Assembly (NCBI GenBank): GCA_018004645.1
Contig: JAGNBV010000004.1
Span: 1-61,543 of the forward strand
Source: Bacteroidales bacterium
Lineage (GTDB): Bacteria; Bacteroidota; Bacteroidia; Bacteroidales; CAIWKO01
DNA: 61,543 nucleotides
Direction: 5' to 3'
The notes under the pieces are model-generated. The model saw only the letters and a list, made by a program, of their open reading frames with translations, was not told where the DNA came from and made no database searches. Each line of letters begins with the position of its first letter. Positions within the stretch are counted from its first letter, which is position 1. Made by a program: the position numbers and the translations under genes. Below, one piece after another: positions 28,516 to 36,887 of this stretch.

Positions 28516-30529
28516 AACAATGAAACTCTTATCAAAACTGATATCCCGCATCAAAAAATACACAACGCCTGAAATGCTGAAAAGCCTGTACAAATCAGCC
28601 TTGCTCAGAAAAATTGTTTTGTATTCTGTGGGTGTGCCGGTATTGCTTTTTATCCTGTTTTTTCTTTTCCGCAATACCGTATTACATGCTGTAATCGAAA
28701 AAAAATGCCAGGAGTTTAAAGAAAAGTACCGTGCAGAGATTATTATTAAACAGGCCGCCTTTAAAGGTTTCGCCGGCATCACCCTGGAGGACATATCAGT
28801 TATTCCGGCTCAGCGTGATGTGCTGTTCAGGAGCGGCAGGATATACGCGCATATCAGGCCTTTGCCGCTGCTCGCGGGCAAGGTGCGCATCAATGAAGTA
28901 TTGCTTGAAAACACCATGATCAACCTTATCCGTCATGGCAAGCAAAACAATTATGGCTTTTTATTCAAACATCAAAAAGACTCCACCGCAAAAGTCACCG
29001 ATTCCACCTACAATTATGCCGAACGGCTTGACAGGATTTTTTCGGGTATCTTTTCCAACATCCCCGATGACATCGAAATACGTAACTTCCTGGTACACGC
29101 CACGTCCGACACCAATTCCGTTACGGCTTTTTTGCCCTCATTTCATATTGAAAATTACCATTTCTTATCGATGGTGGCTGTTTCGGAAAAACAAATAGAA
29201 CGTGTGCTTTTCGTAAGGGGAGAAATAAACAAAAGCCGGAAACGCCTGAATTTTATGGTCTATGCGCCCCACCTGCAAAAAGTACACGTGCCTTACATAC
29301 AATCAAAATACGGATTCCGCTGTGATTTCGACACCTTGTATGCGGGCATTGCGGTGCAGGGCAACAGTTCCGAACTCAGCATAAACGGCGAAAATCTGAT
29401 CACCGGCCTGGTGCTTAATCATAAAAAAATCGCACAGTCGGATGTCTTGTTCAAAAAAATTGCGCTAAAACTCAACATCAGGGCCAGCAGAGATTACGTG
29501 GAACTCGACAGCACCTCCCTGATCGCTTATAACCGTTTTGCACTTAATCCATATATCAGAGCCTGCCACAAACCCAGGGTGAAATTCATATTGAAAATCA
29601 ATCATGAATTTACTGCTCAAAATTTTTTTGAATCGTTACCCGGCGGGATGTTCGGAAATTTTGCAGGTATTAAAACCGAGGGCAAACTGCGGCTGGCGGT
29701 GAATTTTGATATAGATATGCGCCAGCCCGATTCCCTAAGGTTTGATGCAACCCTCACCGGCAAAGATTTCCATATAATAAAATATGGTGCGACAGATTTT
29801 CGCATGATAAACGGATCGTTCAGCCATACCGCCTATGTGAACGGCCTGCCTGTAAGAACATTTATTGTCGGCCCCGACAACCCCGCATATACGCCGCTTG
29901 AGATGATTTCGCCCTGCCTGAAAGATGCCGTCCTGATTTCCGAAAACGGCGGTTTCTTTTATGGTGATGGGTTCAATGTGGCCGCTTTCCGCGAATCAAT
30001 TATTGCCAACATACATGCCGGGCGTTTTGTTCGTGGCGGGAGTACTATCGACATGCAGCTTGTAAAAAATGTCTTCCTGAGCAAAAACAAAACCATTGCA
30101 CGCAAGGCCGAAGAAATACTGATTTCATGGCTTATCAACAACAACAATCTCTGTACTAAAGAAAAAATGTACGAAGTCTATCTGAACCTTATCGAATGGG
30201 GGCCTGGCGTTTATGGAGTTTCCGAAGCTTCGGAATATTATTTCCAGAAAAAACCCGCGCAGCTAAGTTTGCCCGAAAGTGTATTCCTGGCCAGCATCAT
30301 CCCGAAACCGCGCTGGTTCAAATCTTCTTTTGATGAAACAGGAAAACTATCAACCAAATATCAAGGGTACTTCAGCCTGATCGCTAAGAAAATGATAGAC
30401 AAGGGAGGCGCCACTCCTCAGGATACGCTGGACATGATAAAAAAGGTTGAGATCAAAGGCAACTCCAAAATATTCATGGCTAAGGACACCACGCACTTTA
30501 AGATTGATTCGGTAATAATGCTGTTTTAA
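28508..30529 (+). CDS. AsmA-like / GT51 peptidoglycan glycosyltransferase fusion
   Basis: 673 residues. One N-terminal membrane helix (about 36-56) is followed by about 400 residues resembling the AsmA/DUF748 type: beta-rich, with FKGFAGITLEDISVIPAQRD and IRPLPLLAGKVRINEVLLEN. A C-terminal GT51 (penicillin-binding protein glycosyltransferase) domain spans about 450-640, with motifs SENGGFFYGDGF (usual EDxxFxxH; the Glu is kept, the Asp is Asn), RGGSTIDMQLVKN (usual GGSTITQQLxKN), ARKAEEILISW and KEKMYEVYLNLIEWG. No transpeptidase domain follows. The likely role is glycan-strand synthesis or remodelling at the periplasmic face. The substituted motif residues leave the activity uncertain. Confidence 0.85.
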   Translation: MSETMKLLSKLISRIKKYTTPEMLKSLYKSALLRKIVLYSVGVPVLLFILFFLFRNTVLHAVIEKKCQEFKEKYRAEIIIKQAAFKGFAGITLEDISVIPAQRDVLFRSGRIYAHIRPLPLLAGKVRINEVLLENTMINLIRHGKQNNYGFLFKHQKDSTAKVTDSTYNYAERLDRIFSGIFSNIPDDIEIRNFLVHATSDTNSVTAFLPSFHIENYHFLSMVAVSEKQIERVLFVRGEINKSRKRLNFMVYAPHLQKVHVPYIQSKYGFRCDFDTLYAGIAVQGNSSELSINGENLITGLVLNHKKIAQSDVLFKKIALKLNIRASRDYVELDSTSLIAYNRFALNPYIRACHKPRVKFILKINHEFTAQNFFESLPGGMFGNFAGIKTEGKLRLAVNFDIDMRQPDSLRFDATLTGKDFHIIKYGATDFRMINGSFSHTAYVNGLPVRTFIVGPDNPAYTPLEMISPCLKDAVLISENGGFFYGDGFNVAAFRESIIANIHAGRFVRGGSTIDMQLVKNVFLSKNKTIARKAEEILISWLINNNNLCTKEKMYEVYLNLIEWGPGVYGVSEASEYYFQKKPAQLSLPESVFLASIIPKPRWFKSSFDETGKLSTKYQGYFSLIAKKMIDKGGATPQDTLDMIKKVEIKGNSKIFMAKDTTHFKIDSVIMLF

Positions 30530-30638
30530 CATGCCAATAGAGATCAACAAGTTCTTTGTTCATCGCATCAATAATAATCCTGACAGTAGGTTTTTTGACT
30601 TTGAAAAATCCATGTGAATTTTCCCTCATTGTTTTTTT

Positions 30639-30646
30639 TATATTTG
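30639..30646 (+). promoter_or_regulatory. Promoter -7 element for the DUF5686 gene
   Basis: TATATTTG, an exact TAnnTTTG, 13 bases before the ATG at 30660. The leader would be very short. Confidence 0.5.
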
Positions 30647-30659
30647 TTGTTTATTAATT

Positions 30660-33146
30660 ATGCCCATTAATCCTACGCGCAACATATTATTTTTTTTATT
30701 GCTATGGTTGCTCCCTAACATTGTTTACAGCCAATCGCAAACCACCAAGATAATGGGAACAGTTATTGACGCTGCCACCAAGGACCCCATGCCTTTTGTA
30801 AATGTCTATTTTGCGGGAACCGGTGTGCAAACTACCACCGATTTTGACGGCAAATTTTCTATCGAAACCAAGTTGGCCAAAGACTCGCTCACTGCGCAAT
30901 ATATGGGTTACAATACCGCAAAAAAAGCCGTGGTAAAAAACAAATTTCAATACATAGATTTTGAGCTAAATGTCTTATCATTTCAGTTGACCGAAGCAGT
31001 TATCTTACCCGGCGAAAATCCTGCCGAAGTGCTGCTAAAAAAAGTCATCTACAACAAGCCTGTCAACAACCGTGAATTCTTTGATTATTTCCAGTATAAG
31101 GCCTACACCAAAGTGCAGATTGACGCCAACAACTATTCCGAAAACCTGCAGAACAACCTCCTGCTGCGGCCGTTCAAATTTGTTTTTGAAAACTCAGACA
31201 CATCCACGGTTAGCGGAAAAGTGTATCTCCCCGTGTTTTTCTCCGAATCCATGTCGGACATTTATTATAGAAAAGAACCCAAAAAATACCGCGAGATCAT
31301 CGGCGCAAGCAAAGTGTCGGGCATGGAAAACAAAACCATTTCACAATTTTTGGGTGACACCTACCAAAAGATCAATATTTACGACAACTATAACGAACTG
31401 TTTGAAAAAAACTTCGTCAGCCCGATAGCCAATTTTGGTTTATCATACTATAAATATTATCTGGTTGACAGCGGGTTTATCGGCAACCGGTGGTGTTATC
31501 ATATCATGTTCAAACCGCGCCGTTCGCAGGAACTCACCTACACCGGCAACCTGTGGGTACACGACACCACCTACGGAATAGTAAAAATCAACATGCGTGT
31601 CGTTAAGGATGCCAACATCAATATCATCAACGAAATACTGTTCGATCAGGAATTCGCCCTGGTGGACAACACCTTCTGGATGCCGGTAAAAGATTATATG
31701 GTAGCAGATCTCAACATTACTGAAAACACCAGTAAAATCATCGGGATATACCTTCACAAGACAACCGCTTACCACGACTTTATCATCAACCAGCCAAAAG
31801 AAAACAAATTCTACAATAGTCCCGAAGCCATATTTATCGCCGACAGCGCTGTAGAAAAAAAAGATGATGATTGGACAAAAATAAGGCCGGAGGAACTTAG
31901 CAAAGAGGAACAGCAGATTTATAAACTCATCGATACGGTGCAAACGCTTTCTGCATATAAACTTTACAAAGGTATCGGAGAAGCTATTTTGGGTAATTAC
32001 ATCCGCATGGGTTACATTGATGTAGGGCCATTGTTGCAGATGATCAGCATCAACCCCGTTGAAGGCCAGCGGTTCAGGCTGGGTTTTCGCACGAGCAGCC
32101 AATTAAGCAAAAAATTTCAGTTGCTGATGCATGGCGCTTATGGCACTTACGACGACGCCTTCAAATATGGTATCAGCGCTTTTTATATGTTTTCAAAAAA
32201 TCCTCACACCATAGTTGGTTTCCGATACAAATACGATATTGAACAGCTAGGGCAAAGCACCAATGCTTTCAGTGAAGATTACTTTCTGAGAGGTATTCTT
32301 TCGCGTAACAAATCCGACAAGCTCACCATGGCCAAAGACTTGCTGATCTTTGCCGAGAAAGACTGGTTCATGGGTTTTTATAACGACCTGTTTTTAAAAT
32401 ACCGTGTGCTTTATCCTTTGCCCGGAGAAGAAGCTTTTAAATTTAAAGATGGCAACGGAACCACCACCAAAGACGTGATTACTATCGCTGAAATACAACT
32501 GCTGACACACTTTGCCTATAATGAAAAATTCGTTTCCGGTGCGTTCCGCCGCAGAAGCATAGGCACAAAATATCCTATTGTGGATGTTACATATTCCTAC
32601 GGAATAAAAAACTGTTTTCGAAGCGACTATGAATATCACAAACTGGACCTTCGCATCCGGCAGTGGTTCAATATCGGTACGGCCGGCTGGTCGCGGTACA
32701 TGATTGGCGCCGGCAAGGTGTGGGGGACACTACCCTTTCAGTTGCTGAAAATTCATGAAGGTAACGAAACTTACCTGTGGGATGAATATGCGTTTAACAC
32801 GATGAACTATTATGAATTTGTCAGCGATGCGTATTTCAGTTGGTATTACACGCACCACTTCGACGGGTTTTTTCTGAACCGCATCCCCCTGATAAAAAAA
32901 TTGCGCTGGCGTGAGGTAGTACATTTCAGGGGCCTGGTGGGAAGCATCACCAGCAAGAATAAAAACTATAATTTTTTTCCTGAAAGCACCTATTTTTTAA
33001 ACAAAGGACCTTATTGTGAAGCCGGCGTAGGTATCGAAAATATTTTCAAATTTTTGCGTATCGACGGCATCTGGCGATTAAACTACCTGGACCATCCTCA
33101 TACTAATAAATTTATAGTGATGGCATCGTTACGGTTTAATTTTTAA
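30660..33146 (+). CDS. DUF5686 outer-membrane protein with carboxypeptidase-regulatory-like domain
   Basis: 828 residues. Signal peptide at 1-25 (ending IVYSQ), then a CarboxypepD_reg-like beta-sandwich at about 30-110 (KIMGTVIDAATKDPMPFVNVYFAGTG, quoted in part). A long DUF5686 region with many alternating strands follows, and the protein ends in SLRFNF; a terminal Phe after a strand is the classical outer-membrane barrel signature. The family is abundant in Bacteroidota and is thought to sit in the outer membrane; its substrate is unknown. It stops 31 bases before lptB, an LPS-transport gene, but lptB has its own promoter, so a functional link is only a guess. Confidence 0.85.
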   Translation: MPINPTRNILFFLLLWLLPNIVYSQSQTTKIMGTVIDAATKDPMPFVNVYFAGTGVQTTTDFDGKFSIETKLAKDSLTAQYMGYNTAKKAVVKNKFQYIDFELNVLSFQLTEAVILPGENPAEVLLKKVIYNKPVNNREFFDYFQYKAYTKVQIDANNYSENLQNNLLLRPFKFVFENSDTSTVSGKVYLPVFFSESMSDIYYRKEPKKYREIIGASKVSGMENKTISQFLGDTYQKINIYDNYNELFEKNFVSPIANFGLSYYKYYLVDSGFIGNRWCYHIMFKPRRSQELTYTGNLWVHDTTYGIVKINMRVVKDANINIINEILFDQEFALVDNTFWMPVKDYMVADLNITENTSKIIGIYLHKTTAYHDFIINQPKENKFYNSPEAIFIADSAVEKKDDDWTKIRPEELSKEEQQIYKLIDTVQTLSAYKLYKGIGEAILGNYIRMGYIDVGPLLQMISINPVEGQRFRLGFRTSSQLSKKFQLLMHGAYGTYDDAFKYGISAFYMFSKNPHTIVGFRYKYDIEQLGQSTNAFSEDYFLRGILSRNKSDKLTMAKDLLIFAEKDWFMGFYNDLFLKYRVLYPLPGEEAFKFKDGNGTTTKDVITIAEIQLLTHFAYNEKFVSGAFRRRSIGTKYPIVDVTYSYGIKNCFRSDYEYHKLDLRIRQWFNIGTAGWSRYMIGAGKVWGTLPFQLLKIHEGNETYLWDEYAFNTMNYYEFVSDAYFSWYYTHHFDGFFLNRIPLIKKLRWREVVHFRGLVGSITSKNKNYNFFPESTYFLNKGPYCEAGVGIENIFKFLRIDGIWRLNYLDHPHTNKFIVMASLRFNF

Positions 33147-33148
33147 TG

Positions 33149-33156
33149 TAATTTTG
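33149..33156 (+). promoter_or_regulatory. Promoter -7 element for lptB
   Basis: TAATTTTG, an exact TAnnTTTG, begins 3 bases after the preceding stop codon and 21 bases before the lptB ATG. Confidence 0.5.
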
Positions 33157-33177
33157 CAACAATTCTTTTTGTAATAC

Positions 33178-33903
33178 ATGATCCTACGCACGGATAATCT
33201 CATAAAAAAATACCGTTCACGCACTGTGGTGAAAAATGTTTCGCTGGAAGTAAAACAAGGCGAGATAGTAGGATTGCTCGGGCCTAACGGGGCAGGAAAA
33301 ACCACGTCTTTTTATATGATTGTCGGATTGATAAAACCTAACGAAGGCCGGGTTTTTCTTGAAGACATTGATATTACCGACGAGCCGATGTATAAGCGTG
33401 CCCAAAAAGGCATCGGCTATCTTCCGCAGGAAGCTTCTGTTTTCAGGGGCTTGAGTGTAGAAGACAACATTATGGCCGTACTTGAATTTACCAAACTCAC
33501 CAAAAGCCAGCAAAAACAACGCCTCGAAGAATTACTTGATGAATTCGGGTTACAGCATGTACGCAAAGGTAAAGGCATCACCCTCTCGGGCGGAGAACGC
33601 CGCAGAACCGAGATTGCAAGGGCGCTGGCCGTAAGCCCTCATTTTATCCTGTTAGACGAACCTTTTGCGGGCGTTGACCCCATTGCCGTTGAAGACATTC
33701 AGACTATCGTAGCCAAGCTCAAAACAAAAAATATCGGTGTCCTCATCACCGATCACAATGTGCACGAAACCCTTTCTATCACCGACAGGGCTTACCTGCT
33801 GTTCGAAGGATCGATATTAAAAGCCGGCACCGCCGAAGACCTTGCCAACGACCCACAGGTACGCAAAGTGTACCTCGGCGAAAACTTTGAATTACGAAAA
33901 TAA
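33178..33903 (+). CDS. lptB: LPS export ABC transporter ATPase LptB
   Basis: Cytoplasmic ATPase that drives lipopolysaccharide extraction from the inner membrane through LptFG. 241 residues. Walker [18 protein letters not shown]-loop [19 protein letters not shown], signature [15 protein letters not shown], Walker [14 protein letters not shown], switch His in ITDHNVHET, and the C-terminal [16 protein letters not shown] typical of LptB. The membrane partners are not in the window. Confidence 0.96.
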   Translation: MILRTDNLIKKYRSRTVVKNVSLEVKQGEIVGLLGPNGAGKTTSFYMIVGLIKPNEGRVFLEDIDITDEPMYKRAQKGIGYLPQEASVFRGLSVEDNIMAVLEFTKLTKSQQKQRLEELLDEFGLQHVRKGKGITLSGGERRRTEIARALAVSPHFILLDEPFAGVDPIAVEDIQTIVAKLKTKNIGVLITDHNVHETLSITDRAYLLFEGSILKAGTAEDLANDPQVRKVYLGENFELRK

Positions 33904-33949
33904 AAGTCTCCTTCAGAAAAAACTTCCTGCAACACAACAAAAAAATCGC

Positions 33950-34480
33950 TTACTGGTTTTGTCCGGAACTGTTTTCCGCTGTCAACTGTTCTTCCGGGCG
34001 ATAATCCCTGAAATATTTGCGTTTCACATAGAAAATTATCATAATGGCCAGTTCAAACAGCGCAGAAAGCACAATGGAAAAGCCAAAGGCAATCTTCAGC
34101 ATAGTGGTGAATTCGTCTTCGCTGATACCTTGTGGCACCTGAAATATTTCGGGCATTTGTTCCAACGCCCTGCTCAACATAGCCGAGGTATTCATCAGGT
34201 TAAAAAACACGCTCAGCGAACTCACCAAAAAATACACCACAGCGATGAGCCAGGTGTGTACGTACCGCTTGTGCATGCACACCAGGATGACCAGCGGCAG
34301 CAGCACCTTGAAGATAAAAACAATATTGATAGCTATCAATCCATACAGGGTAAATCCGAAAAAATCAAACCCCTTGTCAAAAGACGGAGATAAAGAGAGA
34401 AAAGAAAAAAATACCCGGAACACAAGAATTACATAAATAATCTTGAGTATGACCGGCAATGGTTTCCAGCCGTTATTCAT
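33950..34480 (-). CDS. Membrane protein of unknown function, four helices
   Basis: 176 residues, not recognised. Four hydrophobic segments at about 10-30, 47-68, 77-98 and 127-150, a short loop with MNTSAMLSRALEQMPEIF between helices 3 and 4, and a polar C-terminal tail (KRKYFRDYRPEEQL). It follows the dCMP deaminase gene by 4 bases on the same strand and is probably the last gene of that operon. Nothing in the sequence suggests catalysis. Confidence 0.7.
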   Translation of the reverse strand: MNNGWKPLPVILKIIYVILVFRVFFSFLSLSPSFDKGFDFFGFTLYGLIAINIVFIFKVLLPLVILVCMHKRYVHTWLIAVVYFLVSSLSVFFNLMNTSAMLSRALEQMPEIFQVPQGISEDEFTTMLKIAFGFSIVLSALFELAIMIIFYVKRKYFRDYRPEEQLTAENSSGQNQ

Positions 34481-34484
34481 TTTT

Positions 34485-34985
34485 TTATTGATTACTGTAT
34501 TTCATAACATCTTCACTCATATACACCAGCGTTACGCCTGCTTCTTTAAACATAGCTTCCGATTCGCTGCCTGCATGATATTTCATTTCGCATACCACCC
34601 TCACAATCCCACAGTTGATGATGAGCATGGCACAGGTCCTGCAGGGTGTCATCCTGCAATACAGGGTGGCTTTATCGAGCATGATACCGCGCCGGGCCGC
34701 CTGGCAAATAGCATTTTGTTCGGCATGGACAGTACGCATGCAGTGATTGGTAACCTTGCCATCTTCGTGGGTTACCTGCTTATACAAATGTCCTACTTCA
34801 TCGCAATGCGGCAATCCTTTAGGCGAACCCACATATCCGGTAACAAGGATTTGTTTGTCGCGGGTAATCACGCAGCCGCTTCGTCCGCGGTCGCAGGTAG
34901 CCCGTTGAGCGACCGTATCGGCCACTTTCATAAAATATTCATCCCAACTGGGACGATGGTATGCGTTATTTTTTTCTTCAGTCAT
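34485..34985 (-). CDS. Deoxycytidylate deaminase
   Basis: 166 residues of the zinc-dependent cytidine/dCMP deaminase family (ComEB type). Seen: RPSWDEYFMKVADTVAQRATCDRGRSGCVI (quoted in part from residue 8), VGSPKGLPHCDEVGH, the zinc/catalytic HAEQNAICQAA and PCRTCAMLIINCGI. Product from dCMP would be dUMP for thymidylate synthesis. It overlaps the upstream P-loop kinase gene by 8 bases, so the two are translated together, pointing to a shared role in deoxynucleotide metabolism. Confidence 0.93.
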   Translation of the reverse strand: MTEEKNNAYHRPSWDEYFMKVADTVAQRATCDRGRSGCVITRDKQILVTGYVGSPKGLPHCDEVGHLYKQVTHEDGKVTNHCMRTVHAEQNAICQAARRGIMLDKATLYCRMTPCRTCAMLIINCGIVRVVCEMKYHAGSESEAMFKEAGVTLVYMSEDVMKYSNQ

Positions 34986-35541
34986 CTTGCCCGATTTTGT
35001 TTAAAATGATGGCGATTTTATGATAAAGATGTTCCCGGTCTTCATTGTTCTCAATGTAAAAATCCGACATCTCAATACATTTTTTCAGATTTTGCTTGTT
35101 AGGATCATCGGATGTCATTTCGCGCTTTTCGTTTTCAAGAAAGGTCTCATACGAAATAAAATCAGTAGCCGATGCCCGCTGTATTATGCGCTGATAACGT
35201 ATTTGGGGCTGCGCATCCACGGCGAAAAGAAAAAATTTTGCTTTTTGTTTTAACATGTGGGCTTCTCCCGGTGTGCGGATACTTTCAATGATGCAGTTTT
35301 GTCCGCAGACTAATGCCTGCTCGTACAGTTGTTCCACAATATACGCAGGAGAATGCATGGCCCTAAGCTCGTTGGCAACGACAACCATGCTGTCGCGGTT
35401 GACTTCCATGCCACGTGCCAGAATTTCTTTGGTAAGGTACTCCCTGACAGAAAAATGAGTAAAGTTTTTTTCAGTCACCAGGTACTCCACTATGGTGCCT
35501 TTTCCTGCACCGAGGGTTCCGGTAATTCCTATAACAATCAT
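34978..35541 (-). CDS. P-loop nucleoside/nucleotide kinase-like protein
   Basis: 187 residues with the fold of a small P-loop kinase: Walker A GITGTLGAGKGTIVEYL, a region like a substrate-binding helix (HFSVREYLTKEILARG), IIESIRTPGEAHML, and a LID-type stretch QPQIRYQRIIQRASATDFISY. It resembles AAA-type dephospho-CoA or deoxynucleotide kinases but lacks the motifs that would name one substrate. The 8-base overlap with dCMP deaminase suggests a (d)CMP or related deoxynucleotide as substrate; this is inference. Confidence 0.75.
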   Translation of the reverse strand: MIVIGITGTLGAGKGTIVEYLVTEKNFTHFSVREYLTKEILARGMEVNRDSMVVVANELRAMHSPAYIVEQLYEQALVCGQNCIIESIRTPGEAHMLKQKAKFFLFAVDAQPQIRYQRIIQRASATDFISYETFLENEKREMTSDDPNKQNLKKCIEMSDFYIENNEDREHLYHKIAIILNKIGQDD

Positions 35542-35712
35542 AAAACAAAAATAACAAAAGATTGCGTAACAAAAGTATTAAAAAAACAGGTCGTTTCTTA
35601 ATAACTGCCAAAGCTTTTCTGTTTTTATCTGAATTGCGAAAGTTGAGTTATGTACAATAAAACAATCTCTCCCACTACCTCAAAAAAAATGATTGACCAA
35701 AAAATTTTTTAC

Positions 35713-35741
35713 AAAAAAAGCGCCTGCAAAGTTGCAGGCGC
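35713..35741 (-). terminator. Terminator after the Lys/Ala-rich gene
   Basis: A 9- to 10-bp GC-rich stem (35720-35729 with 35732-35741) with a tiny loop is followed by seven T on the minus strand, 26 bases after the stop of the histone-like gene. Confidence 0.85.
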
Positions 35742-35767
35742 CGAAATCACACACTAAAAAAGTTTTT

Positions 35768-36046
35768 TTACTTTTTTACTGCAGGTTTTTTAACGGCTGT
35801 TTTTTTCACAACTTTTTTTGCCACTACTTTTTTTGCGGGAGCAGCTTTTTTAGCTACTACTTTTTTTGCCACAACTTTTTTTGCAGGAGCAGCTTTCTTA
35901 GCTACTACTTTTTTTGCAGGAGCGGCTTTCTTAACCACTTTTTTTACCACTGCTTTTTTTGCAGGAGCAGCTTTCTTTGCAGGAGCAGCTTTCTTAGCAG
36001 GTGCTTTTTTAGCTGCAGGTTTTGTTACTTTTTTTGTTGTTGCCAT
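35768..36046 (-). CDS. Lys/Ala-rich histone H1-like (HC2-type) protein
   Basis: 92 residues built almost only from Lys, Ala, Val, Pro and Thr, in degenerate repeats of KKAAPAKK and KKVVAKK after the start MATTKKVTKP. Very basic and probably unfolded until bound to DNA or RNA; related proteins are called histone H1-like or HC2-like and are presumed nucleoid-associated. The DNA repeats are imperfect, so length variation by slippage is likely. A strong terminator follows. A weak TAnnTTTa-type promoter is possible at 36072-36079. A 30-residue gene at 36297-36389 shares its first residues and leader. Confidence 0.8.
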   Translation of the reverse strand: MATTKKVTKPAAKKAPAKKAAPAKKAAPAKKAVVKKVVKKAAPAKKVVAKKAAPAKKVVAKKVVAKKAAPAKKVVAKKVVKKTAVKKPAVKK

Positions 36047-36234
36047 TTTTATTTGGTTTAATAATTTTTTGTAAATGTACTATCAATCATTCACTTGTTT
36101 AAACTTTACCAATAAAAAAAATAAACATATTTATCAACAATTCTGTTTTTGCACAACTCTTCTGCATCCCTTTAAAATCAAGCATTACAGACAAAATGAA
36201 ACAAAAGCACATGGTTAAAGAAAATTTTTTTCAT

Positions 36235-36269
36235 AAAAAAAAACAGGCATCAATATTCATTGATGCCTG
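36235..36269 (-). terminator. Terminator after the 30-residue gene
   Basis: A perfect 10-bp stem (36244-36253 with 36260-36269) with a 6-base loop is followed by nine T on the minus strand. It begins 27 bases after the stop of the small gene, supporting that gene as a real transcript. Confidence 0.85.
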
Positions 36270-36296
36270 AAATTTCTGATGATTTAATAATCACAA

Positions 36297-36389
36297 TTAT
36301 TTTTTCTTTGCGCCACAACAGCCCTTTTTTGCAGGAGCTTTGGCAGGTTTTTCAACTTTTGTTTTTGTTGTTTTTTTTGCTGTTGCCAT
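36297..36389 (-). CDS. 30-residue Lys/Ala-rich protein ending in GCCGAKKK
   Basis: Tiny open frame: ATG at 36389, TAA at 36297. It starts MATAKKTTKTK, continues VEKPAKAPAKK and ends GCCGAKKK. The first residues and the leader (ATG preceded by an A-rich AATAAAA) mirror those of the histone-like gene 251 bases away, suggesting a shortened duplicate. Unlike that protein it has a Cys-Cys pair, which could bind metal or form disulfides. Its own terminator follows (36235-36269). I know of no characterised counterpart; function unknown. Confidence 0.6.
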   Translation of the reverse strand: MATAKKTTKTKVEKPAKAPAKKGCCGAKKK

Positions 36390-36559
36390 TTTTATTAGTT
36401 TTTAATATTGCTGTAAAGATAATCTTGAATTTTCTTTTTAACCAAAATTTTCAAGAATTTTTTATCTTTTTTTCTATGCCTGTGATTTTAGTATGCTGCG
36501 AGTTTTCTTTCTTACCTGTTGATATTTCATTCTTTTCAAAATATTATAGTAAAAAATCA

Positions 36560-36587
36560 TTTGGTTAGGAAATAATGCATATCTTTG
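36560..36587 (+). promoter_or_regulatory. Promoter for ferredoxin gene
   Basis: TTTG at 36560-36563 and TATCTTTG at 36580-36587 (exact TAnnTTTG), 16 bases apart. It overlaps a possible upstream in-frame ATG (36575) and so argues for the later start at 36617. Confidence 0.65.
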
Positions 36588-36616
36588 TAGTGTTTATTAA
36601 CCAAAAACCTATTGAC

Positions 36617-36784
36617 ATGGCTTATAAAATTTCTGATGACTGCACAGCATGTGGAACATGCATTGATGAATGTCCCGTGGAAGCAATCTCCGAAGGCGAC
36701 ATTTACAAAATCAACCCCGAGATTTGCACCGATTGTGGCTCCTGTGCTGATGTATGCCCGGTGGAAGCAATTCACCCGGAATAA
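36617..36784 (+). CDS. 2[4Fe-4S] ferredoxin
   Basis: 55-residue clostridial-type ferredoxin with two CxxCxxCxxxCP motifs (CTACGTCIDECPVEAI and CTDCGSCADVCPVEAI), each binding one [4Fe-4S] cluster. A low-potential electron carrier for enzymes such as pyruvate:ferredoxin oxidoreductase. Although the frame opens at 36575, that ATG lies inside the promoter; the ATG at 36617 gives the standard length. A terminator follows at 36801-36833, so it is a single-gene unit. It suggests at least partly anaerobic metabolism. Confidence 0.96.
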   Translation: MAYKISDDCTACGTCIDECPVEAISEGDIYKINPEICTDCGSCADVCPVEAIHPE

Positions 36785-36800
36785 TCATAGCGTCATTCGT

Positions 36801-36833
36801 AAAAAACCCTTTCGTAACGGAAGGGTTTTTTTG
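36801..36833 (+). terminator. Terminator after ferredoxin
   Basis: Stem 36808-36814 region pairing with 36818-36825 around a TAA loop, extended by A-rich and T-rich arms, then a T-run to 36832. It lies 16 bases after the ferredoxin stop. Confidence 0.8.
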
Positions 36834-36866
36834 TTTTTATTACCTGTCAGCATGAACTGAATTTAC

Positions 36867-36874
36867 TAACTTTG
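36867..36874 (+). promoter_or_regulatory. Promoter -7 element for nadB operon
   Basis: TAACTTTG, an exact TAnnTTTG, 13 bases before the nadB ATG. -33 box not evident. Confidence 0.5.
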
Positions 36875-36887
36875 ATTAAAAATCTCT

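Noticed and set aside
35768..36046. Repeats here as a CRISPR array
   Set aside because: Repeat units are short, imperfect and in coding frame; no spacers of constant length and no cas genes.
35693..36061. Phe/Cys/Ser-rich plus-strand frame opposite the histone-like gene
   Set aside because: It is the antisense of Lys/Ala codon repeats and has no start context; the minus-strand gene with terminator explains the region.
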